Assembly (NCBI RefSeq): GCF_003144245.1
Contig: NW_020289993.1
Location: 248,001 to 312,000 of the forward strand
DNA: 64,000 bases
DNA from: Jaminaea rosea
Taxonomy: Eukaryota > Basidiomycota > Exobasidiomycetes > Microstromatales
Reading direction: 5' to 3'
In this document: positions 41,023 through 49,595 of the stretch, piece by piece
Numbering within the stretch: position 1 is the first letter of the stretch
Layout: every line of letters starts with the position of its first letter
Notes under the pieces: model-generated
Seen by the model: only the letters and a program-made list of their open reading frames with translations
Told to the model about the DNA's origin: nothing
Database searches by the model: none
Made by a program: the position numbers and the translations under genes

Positions 41023-42789
41023 TCATCTCTCGCCATCGCCTCCTTCATCGTCGCCCTCCTTGCGCTCCTCCTCGTACAAAGTCTTTGGCTGATTCGTCTG
41101 CCATGCTGCCGTGAACTTCTTTTCTCCGCCGGCGTACTTGAGCAAAGCTTCACGTGGGTCTTCTCGCAGCATCGCCACATCCTCTGCTTGCGCCCGATTT
41201 GGGTTGACTGCCGTGCCGATTCGTCCACCTTTGCCCACGCCCTCGATGGGACGCTGTGGTGCTCGAGGGTCCGAGGCAGCCGCTCGGTCCATGCGACGAC
41301 GCTTTGCAGCTTGAGAGATGCCTTGCCCTCGCTCAGTAGCTGATGAGGAGCCCGGTGTGATAATGGGTCCGACGTCCATGATGTCGGATGGTGAGCGTGC
41401 GCGAGTGCGACTCGTCTTGGGCAGGGCCAAGAGTGCTCCTCGAATGGACGACTGTGGCGAGTAGTAGACGAGGCATGCGCCCGTTGAAAGGGTGGCGAAG
41501 ATCTGGTTGATGCGTGGATGCCATGCGAGGCGGACGACCGACGGCTTGGAGCTGCCGCTTGCTGGAACGTCGATCGTCTGCACCGTGGACAGGTCTTTTC
41601 GTGAGAGGACCTCGATACCCCTCCCGGCCACACCAGTCAGCAGCGTCGCTTCGTCTGGCGAAAAGATGATGTCCGTCTGTGCATAGTCGTTTGGCAATCC
41701 TGAGCGCTGTGCGATGGGCTCCTTGAAGTTTCGTAGATCCCACAGCTTGACCGTATCATCGCCTGGCCCACCGCGTGTCGCCAAGGTGCGACCATCGCGC
41801 GAGAAGACTATTCTGCTTGTCTCGGTGCCAGGCTTGTGGGCTTGCAAGACGGTAGCATTAGGCTTGGAATATGAAGAAGCCGACGATGAGGTCGCCATCG
41901 TCCAGATGTGAATGGCCCCATCTGCGCAGGCGGCTGCGAGGGTACGTCTGCCTTGGTTCGTATTGCTAATGGCGTGTGCCGTGACGTTGGTTCTCCCTCC
42001 TCTATCCTTGGATCGCACATTGATGACCGTCTTCTGTCCCAGTCTGCAGGTCTCTATATTCCATATCCTAATCGTTGAATCCGCACTTGCCGTTACAAAG
42101 GTCTCATCGTCGATCCAAGAGCATGAAGATACGTGTGCTACGTGTCCCTTTGTCTGCTTCATATCGCGCAGGTACGGGTCTCCCTTTGCGCATGTGCCTG
42201 TATGATTGCCCTCTCGATCGTATAGACGTGCTTGGCTGGTGCCGCTTGCTGCCAAGAAGGCGTCGTTGCGTGGGCTCCATGCCACATCGTGAAGCCAATA
42301 GGAGCCAAAGGGCTCGTCGAGGCGCTTAAACGGCTCAAAGGATGACGTCATTCCGCCAAAGTCCCATAGCCTTACGTCGTAGTCGTAGCCGCCAGTGACC
42401 AGACGTGCACCTGATGAGTCGATGCTGAGTGCTGAGAGTGGTTTAGTGTGGGAAGACAGGACGACGTGCGACGCCATGGGGAGCGATGACGACGAAGACG
42501 AGGAAGATGCTGACGCTGACGTAGTGGCTGGCTCTGGACCGAGATCGACGGATCCATCGCTGTCATCGTCGTCGGCGCTCTCTACTGTTTGAGCCTGTGC
42601 TGCCCTCTCCTCTGCCGTCAGACCATCATCGCCGGCGTCATGATGCTGAGCATGCTGCTGAGCTGTGGCTGGTGATGGTGAAGGTGCTGGTGAGGGGCTC
42701 CTTTCTCGGGCTGGTCGAGAGGGTCCTGCTACCTTTGACTTCTTGCCGAATCCCATTGGTAGCATGGCGCGAAGGGCATCGTCGTCCAT
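41023..42789 (-). CDS. WD40-repeat protein, WDR70 family
   Basis: Single exon of 588 residues from the ATG at 42789 (MDDDALRAMLPMGFGKK). An in-frame ATG at 42855 would add 22 residues, but that segment looks like leader with a possible acceptor. The N-terminal 100 or so residues are disordered and acidic, followed by WD repeats: HTKPLSALSIDSSGARLVT with GGYDYDVRLWDFGGM, GYDVRLWDF-type ends, SWIDDETFVTASADSTIRI and RTLATRGGPGDDTVKLWDL. The DVRLWDFGGM segment and the C-terminal LREDPREALLKYAGGEKKF are characteristic of WDR70/gastrulation-defective-like proteins, which in other organisms are linked to histone H2B monoubiquitination and DNA end resection. The gene shares a 180-bp divergent promoter with the CHMP7-like gene. 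Confidence 0.88.
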   Translation of the reverse strand: MDDDALRAMLPMGFGKKSKVAGPSRPARERSPSPAPSPSPATAQQHAQHHDAGDDGLTAEERAAQAQTVESADDDDSDGSVDLGPEPATTSASASSSSSSSSLPMASHVVLSSHTKPLSALSIDSSGARLVTGGYDYDVRLWDFGGMTSSFEPFKRLDEPFGSYWLHDVAWSPRNDAFLAASGTSQARLYDREGNHTGTCAKGDPYLRDMKQTKGHVAHVSSCSWIDDETFVTASADSTIRIWNIETCRLGQKTVINVRSKDRGGRTNVTAHAISNTNQGRRTLAAACADGAIHIWTMATSSSASSYSKPNATVLQAHKPGTETSRIVFSRDGRTLATRGGPGDDTVKLWDLRNFKEPIAQRSGLPNDYAQTDIIFSPDEATLLTGVAGRGIEVLSRKDLSTVQTIDVPASGSSKPSVVRLAWHPRINQIFATLSTGACLVYYSPQSSIRGALLALPKTSRTRARSPSDIMDVGPIITPGSSSATERGQGISQAAKRRRMDRAAASDPRAPQRPIEGVGKGGRIGTAVNPNRAQAEDVAMLREDPREALLKYAGGEKKFTAAWQTNQPKTLYEEERKEGDDEGGDGER

Positions 42790-42969
42790 TATGGCGGCCT
42801 GCAAAGGGAATGGATGGATGAATGAATGGTGGGCAACCACACATGCAGCATACATTCATTCACTCTCTCGCGCCGTCCGCTCGCTCAGTCCGCCTTTCCG
42901 TCGTGAGTCTCTCACAACCACTAAGCGGGTCTGACTATCCTAGTCAACACTCAACACAGTATCCTCGCC

Positions 42970-44469
42970 ATGGCTAAGCCTGCGAGCTCAGCATCAGACT
43001 ACATAGCATCCCATCCTGACCTGCGCGATCCATCCTCGTCCTCTTCTCCCATTGCTTCACTTTACTCTTCCCTCTCATCGTTGCGCTCAAGGAATCCCTC
43101 TGCCTATCACGCAAATGTGAAATGGTGGTCGACGACGCTTCACGATTGGGCATGGCAAGGGGTACAGAGCACGCCATCCAATTCGCGCCTCATCCTCACT
43201 GTAGAGCCATCCCTGGCGGACGCCCTCACTCTCAACGACGTGGCTAGACCGACGGCCATTCCAACGGCAGTCGCTGCCATGATCAAGGCAGGCGAGCTCG
43301 TGGCCCTCGAGGATTACCTCGCTGCCACCAAGCAGATACGCAAAGGGTCCCAGCCATCACGTTCATCCTCTTCTTCCTCCCTCATCCCTACTCCACGCCA
43401 AGTCTTGTCCTTTGTCGTCGCTCGCCCCTTTTGGTACGCCCTACGCATGGCCGGTCTCAGCTCGTCAGACGACGATGACATTGCTGGCAGCGCACACTAC
43501 GATGAGGACGACGACTGGCCGCGCGTATCAGCAAAGTGGGTCTCGTTACCCAACGTCGAAAAGGCAGCATCCCTCGTCTTGTCTCAACCGATGCCCGCTT
43601 CCCTCTTGTCATGCCCACTCTTCTCTCTCGCCTCGTTCCGCTCTCATGTGAGACAAGCATTGCCTCACCTGACGGCCGACGTCGACTTTGATGTGTTGCT
43701 CAAACACCTCGCAAGGGACAAGCGTGTCGCAATCGTACAAGGCGACGTTGTCAAAATTGCCCCTGATGGGGCAACCCAAGTCAAGCCCATTACAGAAGAG
43801 GAGCAATCCACCTTCGCCGTGAGAGAGACGCAGACGCGCCTCGCAGCCCAAGTACAAGACATCGAGGCTCGCGTCGATCAGCGTACGAAGGAGATCAAGT
43901 CGATCATTGCCTCTCAGCCCTCCTCAGCTAATGCCTCATCCTCACCACGTATCCGACACCTCCTCTCAAGTCGTCGCGCCCTCAACGATCTCCTCGCACG
44001 CCGACTAGACAGCCTATCTCAACTGGAATCCGTCCTTTTGCGCATCGAACAAGCACACGATGATGTAGCTCTCGTCGCCGCCTACGACTTGGCAGGAGAG
44101 GCACTTCGCGGTTTGCACAAGCAGAGTGGAGGAGCTGAAAGGGCAGAAGATGTCATGACGAGGTTGCAGCAGAGCATGGCAGATCAGAGAGATGTCGAAG
44201 AGGCCATGCGCGTAGGCGGAGCGGTCATGACCGAAGGAGAAATTGATGAGGATGAGTTGAAGGAGGAAATGGAGAGGATGGAAAGGGAGGAGAGGGATAA
44301 GCACTCCACTGCACAGCCGACAGAGGATAAAGAGACCGCTGGGACAGCGGCAGCAGCTCAGGAAGCTCAATTGCGGGGTCTCGCTGCTCCCACGACGCCA
44401 CAAGAGGGCGCCGCAGCAACGTCTGAACCAGCTCGCGCACAACATCAACTCGAGAAGCTCAACGCATGA
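42970..44469 (+). CDS. ESCRT-III Snf7-family protein, CHMP7/Chm7-like
   Basis: Single exon, 499 residues. The N-terminal half (with WWSTTLHDWAWQGVQ and TPRQVLSFVVARPFWYALR) corresponds to the winged-helix region of Chm7/CHMP7, longer than in ordinary Snf7 proteins. The C-terminal half is the Snf7 helical core: TRLAAQVQDIEARVDQRTKE, LSSRRALNDLLARRLDSLSQ, LESVLLRIEQAHDDVALV, then the acidic DEDELKEEMERMEREERDK. Chm7 acts with Heh1/Heh2 (LEM2) to recruit ESCRT-III to the inner nuclear membrane for nuclear envelope and pore surveillance. The tail after residue 430 is low complexity. The gene diverges from WDR70 with little space between. Confidence 0.87.
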   Translation: MAKPASSASDYIASHPDLRDPSSSSSPIASLYSSLSSLRSRNPSAYHANVKWWSTTLHDWAWQGVQSTPSNSRLILTVEPSLADALTLNDVARPTAIPTAVAAMIKAGELVALEDYLAATKQIRKGSQPSRSSSSSSLIPTPRQVLSFVVARPFWYALRMAGLSSSDDDDIAGSAHYDEDDDWPRVSAKWVSLPNVEKAASLVLSQPMPASLLSCPLFSLASFRSHVRQALPHLTADVDFDVLLKHLARDKRVAIVQGDVVKIAPDGATQVKPITEEEQSTFAVRETQTRLAAQVQDIEARVDQRTKEIKSIIASQPSSANASSSPRIRHLLSSRRALNDLLARRLDSLSQLESVLLRIEQAHDDVALVAAYDLAGEALRGLHKQSGGAERAEDVMTRLQQSMADQRDVEEAMRVGGAVMTEGEIDEDELKEEMERMEREERDKHSTAQPTEDKETAGTAAAAQEAQLRGLAAPTTPQEGAAATSEPARAQHQLEKLNA

Positions 44470-44595
44470 ACATCGTGGTGCAAGCGCGACATTGATTGAT
44501 TAGCTTCTGCTGGTCCGAAACGAAATGATTAAGATACCCATCTCTCTCTCGCCTTGTACGTTATTATTCGTGAAATGTCTACGCGTGTGAGCGTC

Positions 44596-46198
44596 TTACG
44601 GCCATCCGTGGCCATGCGCCTGCTGCCGTGGGCTGCCTTCTTCCTCAATGATGCGCTCCGGGCGCATTGTGGGTGCACTACGTTGGCTCATCATGGCGTG
44701 TCTGCCAGCTGGCAGTACCATCGCCGGCTGCTCGCGCGAAGGCGACGATGCAGTCGTCGATTTGCCCGTGTGGCTGGCATTGTTGACCAGGCTGCTCGTC
44801 GAGCTCACGCTGGTGGCCGCCGTACGCGTGCTGCGCTGCCCATCGTCGATGTTGTCGCCCATCGACAGCTCATGGAAGTAGCGCTGCTGTCCACCGGCGC
44901 GTGTGCCGCCGTATCGGTCTGGAGAGCCTGTACTGCTGCTCAGGCCACCGTAGCTGGCGCTGCTGGCTCCTCCACTACTGCTTGCGCTGCCCCTGCGACC
45001 GCTAAGCAGAGCAGCTGCTGCAGGCAGGTCGCTCAGCTCCTTCCAGGCTCCCTCTCGTGTGGCCAGGCCGGCATCGTGGTCTCGCTTTCTGCTGAGCAGT
45101 AGCAGGGCAATGGTGGAGACGACGACCCAGTCCATACCGGGCGCCACCACGATGGCGTAGCTGCTGCTGCTTGACGACGGCGACGAGCCTACGGCGTAGC
45201 GAGAGTCGTGCAAGAGGACGTGCCCTCCAGGCGAAGCAGCTGCGCGTGCCACTAGGTGGTGCGCTGTTTGGGTATCGTCGGCATGGAAGGCGGCCACGGC
45301 TGCGCTAGAGGAGGGCGGGGTGCTCATGCCGCTGCTCCCTCCAGAGTTGACTGGGTCGCGAAGATAGAAGTCGATGCTCCCCAAAGCAGGGTTCTCGCAG
45401 ACGTAGAGAGATGCAATGCTTTGGCGTGAGGGGGGAGCGGATGAAGTCGCCGAGGGAGGTGCCAGACCAGTGCCTGGTCGACCTTTGCGAGAGGCCGTCG
45501 AGGCGACACGATGTACCTCGACGATCCAGTGGAAAAAGCTTGCGTCGAGAGCTCGTGCAACAAAGGCGACATCGGCCGTACTTGCCCCGCTGCCGTTGCT
45601 GCTTGCTCCCAAGCTTACGCTACTGTTGCTTTGCGGTAAGCTCGACGGTACGGCAACTTCCTCGTCCTCCTCATCGCCATCATCGCCTCGGATCCCCTGC
45701 GGAGTCACTACGCAACCTCGGCGCAGGGCTAGGCACTCGTGGGTGCCATAGACGGTCAGAAGCTCGCCACCAGACGAGCCCGACGAGATTGTAGTGGTGT
45801 TGCGTTTGCGAGAAGACTTGATCTGCGAGCGAGAGAAATCAATCAGCAAAACAGTCTACTACATTCGGGCACTCGCCCATGCTTACCTCGCTCTTGAGAA
45901 GGGGCGGCGCCTTGTCCGACTTTGTTCCCCTTGCGGCAGCGTCTGCCTTGAGGTCCCGCACAACGAACTTGCCGCCAATAGCGCCGCCCAGCAAGCCAGC
46001 TGGTGCTGCTCGCAGGATCATATGCTGCTTGCGGTCTACACCTCCCAAGACGGCATTGACGGTCAAGTGTGGTGGGAGCGGAGGGAGAGCTTCAGCGACG
46101 AGGACCGGTGCAGTGGAGCTGCTTGATGAGGATCCTCTATGAGGAGGATATTGCTGATGATGTGCTCCGCCGCCCGGGCGAGAGGATTGATTGCCCAT
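44596..46198 (-). CDS. LOR/tubby-C-like protein with N-myristoylation motif
   Basis: Two exons, 46198..45887 and 45822..44596, give 512 residues. The intron (45886..45823) has GTAAGC and CAG ends and is in phase 0. The N-terminus MGNQSSRPGG fits the N-myristoylation consensus (Gly2, Ser6). The middle reads HMILRAAPAGLLGGAIGGKF, VVRD, then ELLTVYGTHECLALRRGCV, HWIVEVHR and finally VVAPGMDWVVVSTIALLLL (about residues 327-346). This alternation of strands ending in a PG-x-D hydrophobic helix is how LURP-one-related/tubby C-terminal folds end, so the helix is probably buried in the barrel rather than a membrane span. Low-complexity Ser/Gly insertions separate the strands. The family call is inference; a plain single-pass membrane protein is the alternative. 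Acylation would place it on membranes. Confidence 0.65.
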
Positions 46199-47004
46199 GG
46201 TCGCGAGAGTAGAGAGGGAGAGACGAGACCTGGCCTGCTAGGTGATGGATATCGTGATGAGCTTTGCGATCGATGAGAGAAGTGACAGATAGGAATAAGT
46301 TCGGGGAGGAGGAGGAGGAGGAGCGGAGAAACAAGCTCAGCTCGCTGCTGCGAGCTTGAAGTGAGATCTGAAGGGAAGTTTGAGTTACTGTAGTCCAGAG
46401 CCTCGTCTTTATTTCGGGTCGTCTTCTCTTCCTCTTGACCTCCTGTTCCAGCCTGTCCTGTATCTCTCAACGAAGGACCATCCCTTGCTGCTTGCGCTCG
46501 GTTCACTTTCTTACGAAGCTGCGACTGTGTCAAAAGTCAACGTCGTCCGTCCCAAAAGCCCACGCGCTCAGGGCCCCCGCCCAGGAAATCCCGGGGCGCT
46601 TCCTCGAGAGTGGCGCAACGCGTGGAATCGACGCCGAGGCCTCTGAAAGACTGGAAGATCAGCCGGCCAGGGGCAATGGATATGGCTGACGCTGGGATGG
46701 GAGAATGATTGAAGAAGCGTGCCAAGGACGGTCACTGGATTTGACAGTGGAAGCAAACGAAACAGCAGATGCGCCCCACTGAGCTTGTCACAATCGACTG
46801 CCTGCGCAGCCACAGTCTGATTGACGTGTGGCCCGGGTCAATTTGGGCAGGCTAGTCTAGCGCTGAGCTTGCCGTTATTCTGGCGCGCCGTCGCCGCCGG
46901 TAACCTTGAATAGACAGTAGCTCCGCGTCGGGATCGAGGCTACTGTACAGGAGAGCATAGGTCCGCAGTGGTGATGGTGACGATTGACGAGAAGGTATGC
47001 TGAA
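46199..47004. other. long promoter spacer of the LOR-like gene
   Basis: This is an 806-bp gap between two minus-strand genes. Near 46305-46323 there is a GAGGAG run, that is, a CTCCTC pyrimidine tract in the leader of the minus-strand LOR-like gene. No coding exon is supported, and I see nothing else distinctive. Confidence 0.45.
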
Positions 47005-49380
47005 TTACACTAGATTTGCTGCGACTTCGTCCTCCTGGTCCTCAGCCTCGCCGTCCTCACCCTGTTCACTCTCCATCTCAGCCCACTCTCCCATCTTCAG
47101 CCTCGAGCAACGGATGCCCAAGCGCTGGTACATGCTCCACATCTTCCTCTCGGAGCTGGCCATGAGTGGAGCACCCTTCTCGCTCCACGATTGCAGCTCC
47201 CCTTCGCCAGCTGTACTCTCACTTCTTGCAGCTGCTCTGTCTCTGTTCTCCTTGACGTCTCCGGCTCCCAATCCTCTCACTAAGCTCACCACTGTTCCTA
47301 CCGGTCTCTCCGTCGATCCTTTTTCCCTCGTTGCAGACAGACGTGCAGCCCTCCCCGCCAGGTGGACGTAGCGCACCGTATCGCCCACCGCTTCTGCGCC
47401 GACCAAGAAGACGTGCGACACGCCCGGCAGGTCGAGACCGCGCGCAGAGGTAGCTTGAAGAATGGCCAAGCGGGGTGCCCCTCCATCCTCGTGCTCATCG
47501 CGCCGCAGCTCGTCTACTGTCACAGCTTCGACACCGTACGCATTGGACAGGGTGGAGAGGACAGTGCGCAGCGACCACTGTGGCGGGATGAAGGCGATAC
47601 CGCGCTGTACGCCCAGCTGAGCATAAACAAGGGCAAGAGCCTCGAGAAGCGCTGGGTCGACTTCATGAATAGCAGGAGCTGTGGGCTGAACGATGCGGAC
47701 AATAGACGATGATGCGTCGCCTGTCTCCGAAGCGCGCGTTCCAGCAGCACCTTCTCGCTGAGCACGATGCTCCACGCGGCGCTCTTCCTTCTGCTCCTTG
47801 GCCGCCAGGCGACGCAGCCGCGATATCGGCAAATTGCGGAGCGGCAACGCTCCTCCCTCGCCGGCCGCTTCATCCAGTACCAAGCAGTGGTGAATTAGCT
47901 CCTGCGGCATGACGCCAGCAAGGGATGTATTGGCTGCGAGGCGCTCTTGCTGACCCTGGCTATACGAACCCCACTGCTCCGTCTGCCGGGAATGTCGCCG
48001 CGGTGTCAAGCCTGTCAAGTCGATCCACCTGCCTGTGACTGGCCTTGACTCGCCTTGCACTCCACGCCTCGCGCCAAATCGCACCGCAGCAGCTGCCCCT
48101 TGCTCGGGCGGGGCTCGTACGCCTACTCTCGCCCAACCAGTCTTTGCGCCCAAGAAGTGGCGCAGAACGGCGTTGGCGCTTGCTGAGCATGCTACAAGCT
48201 GGAGTGGCCACTCTCCGCGCGCTGCGTCCACTTGTCGGGGTGGAGCCAACCAGGAATAGTTGGGAGATCGCTTGAGCTTTGCCTGCTTGCCGTAGTAGTC
48301 TCGTTTGGACCAGCTGGGTTTGTCCTCGAGTCCTTGGTAAGACATGGGGCTGCCACCAGAGTGAGTGCCTCTGATTTTCATGATCTCATTGAGGAGCTGA
48401 AGGCCCACAGGAGGATGGACCATGTTTCGCCATACAGCTTTGTCGCTTGGAAAGCGGCCGGGAAGGTCAAGGAGAGCATCGACTTCGTCGAAGACGAGAG
48501 TGCGGAGCGTTGGGATGCCAAGGATGGAGGCGCCTGCTGTAGTCGTGCTACCTGCCGAGCCTTGGAGGACCTGCATTGCTCGTGTGGGGGTGGCGACGAG
48601 GATGTGCGGAGGCTGCTTGACAAGGCGTTGCATGCGCTGATCTTCGTCTTGTCCGTCTCCTCGCACGAGTGTCTGAATAATGGCGTCTAGGCCGATGTTC
48701 TTTGGTACGAGTTGGCGTACCCACTCGAGGTACTGTTCCGCGAGCTCGTTGGATGGCACGATGACGAGGCTGGCAATGCCATTGTTCGAGGCTGCTGATC
48801 GTCCTCTGCTATCCGGAGCCTCTTGATCCTTGTTGCTGCGGAATACGATGCGCGGCTTTGCCATCAATGCGAGAAGCAAGCCAAAGGACTTGCCTGAGCC
48901 TGTATGCGCTCGCAGCAGAACGTCGTTGGGTGAAAGGACGGCTGGAATGAGCTCGCGCTGAGGGTCAGTTGGATGAGTGATGAGTGGGTACGTCGATGTC
49001 ACCTGGCGAGCGAGACCAGCTGAGAGGCCAAGGCGCTGACAGGAAGCAAGCAAGGGAGGTCAGTCGTGGGTGATGACGAGGCCCCTTGGATCCCACACGC
49101 CCGCCCTCACCTCGAATTCGTCTGCGGCAGTAAGCCTTGCATCCTTGGTAACGTCTTCGATCATCGATGCTAGTGTATGCGGCAGCTTGTTGGCTGATGT
49201 CGATGCCTCTGGCTGCTGCTGTGCCGGGTGAGCTGAGTACCATCGTCCACAAGATGGCGTCGACTCCTTCTCCTTGCCCTTGAGCGTCGATACCGCACCG
49301 CTAGGCGACGTCATGCATACGCTGAGCCTCACACTTCGTCCGCTTCCTCCTCTCGCTCTCAGTAGATGACGAGCGAGCAT
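47005..49380 (-). CDS. DEAD-box-type RNA helicase, Mrh4-like (mitochondrial)
   Basis: Two exons, 49380..49111 and 49035..47005, give 766 residues. The start MLARHLLRARGGSGRSVRLS is a basic amphipathic leader typical of mitochondrial import. Helicase motifs appear in order: I AHTGSGKS, Ia VPSNELAEQ, Ib VATPTRAM, II VFDEVDALLD (DEVD in place of DEAD), III CSASAN, V ARGLDLPGVSHVF and VI HLAGRAARL. A large insert between motifs II and III and an extended region before helicase-C match the divergent mitochondrial helicase Mrh4 of yeast, which is needed for assembly of the mitochondrial large ribosomal subunit. Assignment to Mrh4 rather than another organellar helicase is inference. Confidence 0.85.
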
Positions 49381-49595
49381 CGTCGGTCAGGGTATCGAGA
49401 TGATGGGACGGGGCAGAACAGGAAATGCTGCGAGGAGCAACCAAGAGCTTTTGGCCTCCGCCTCTCTTGCCGCCTCTCCCTTCCGCTCCCAAAAATGTCA
49501 GGCGATTACGTAATACATGCAGTCTTGATACGGTATGGACTGAAATCTAGCACATAAGAGAATAATCGAAGAGAAGCACCTTACAGCCCGCGACC

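Noticed and set aside
42790-42855. 22-residue N-terminal extension of the WDR70-like protein
   Set aside because: The segment does not resemble the family start and contains a possible acceptor (TTGCAG); MDDDALRAMLP is the typical beginning.
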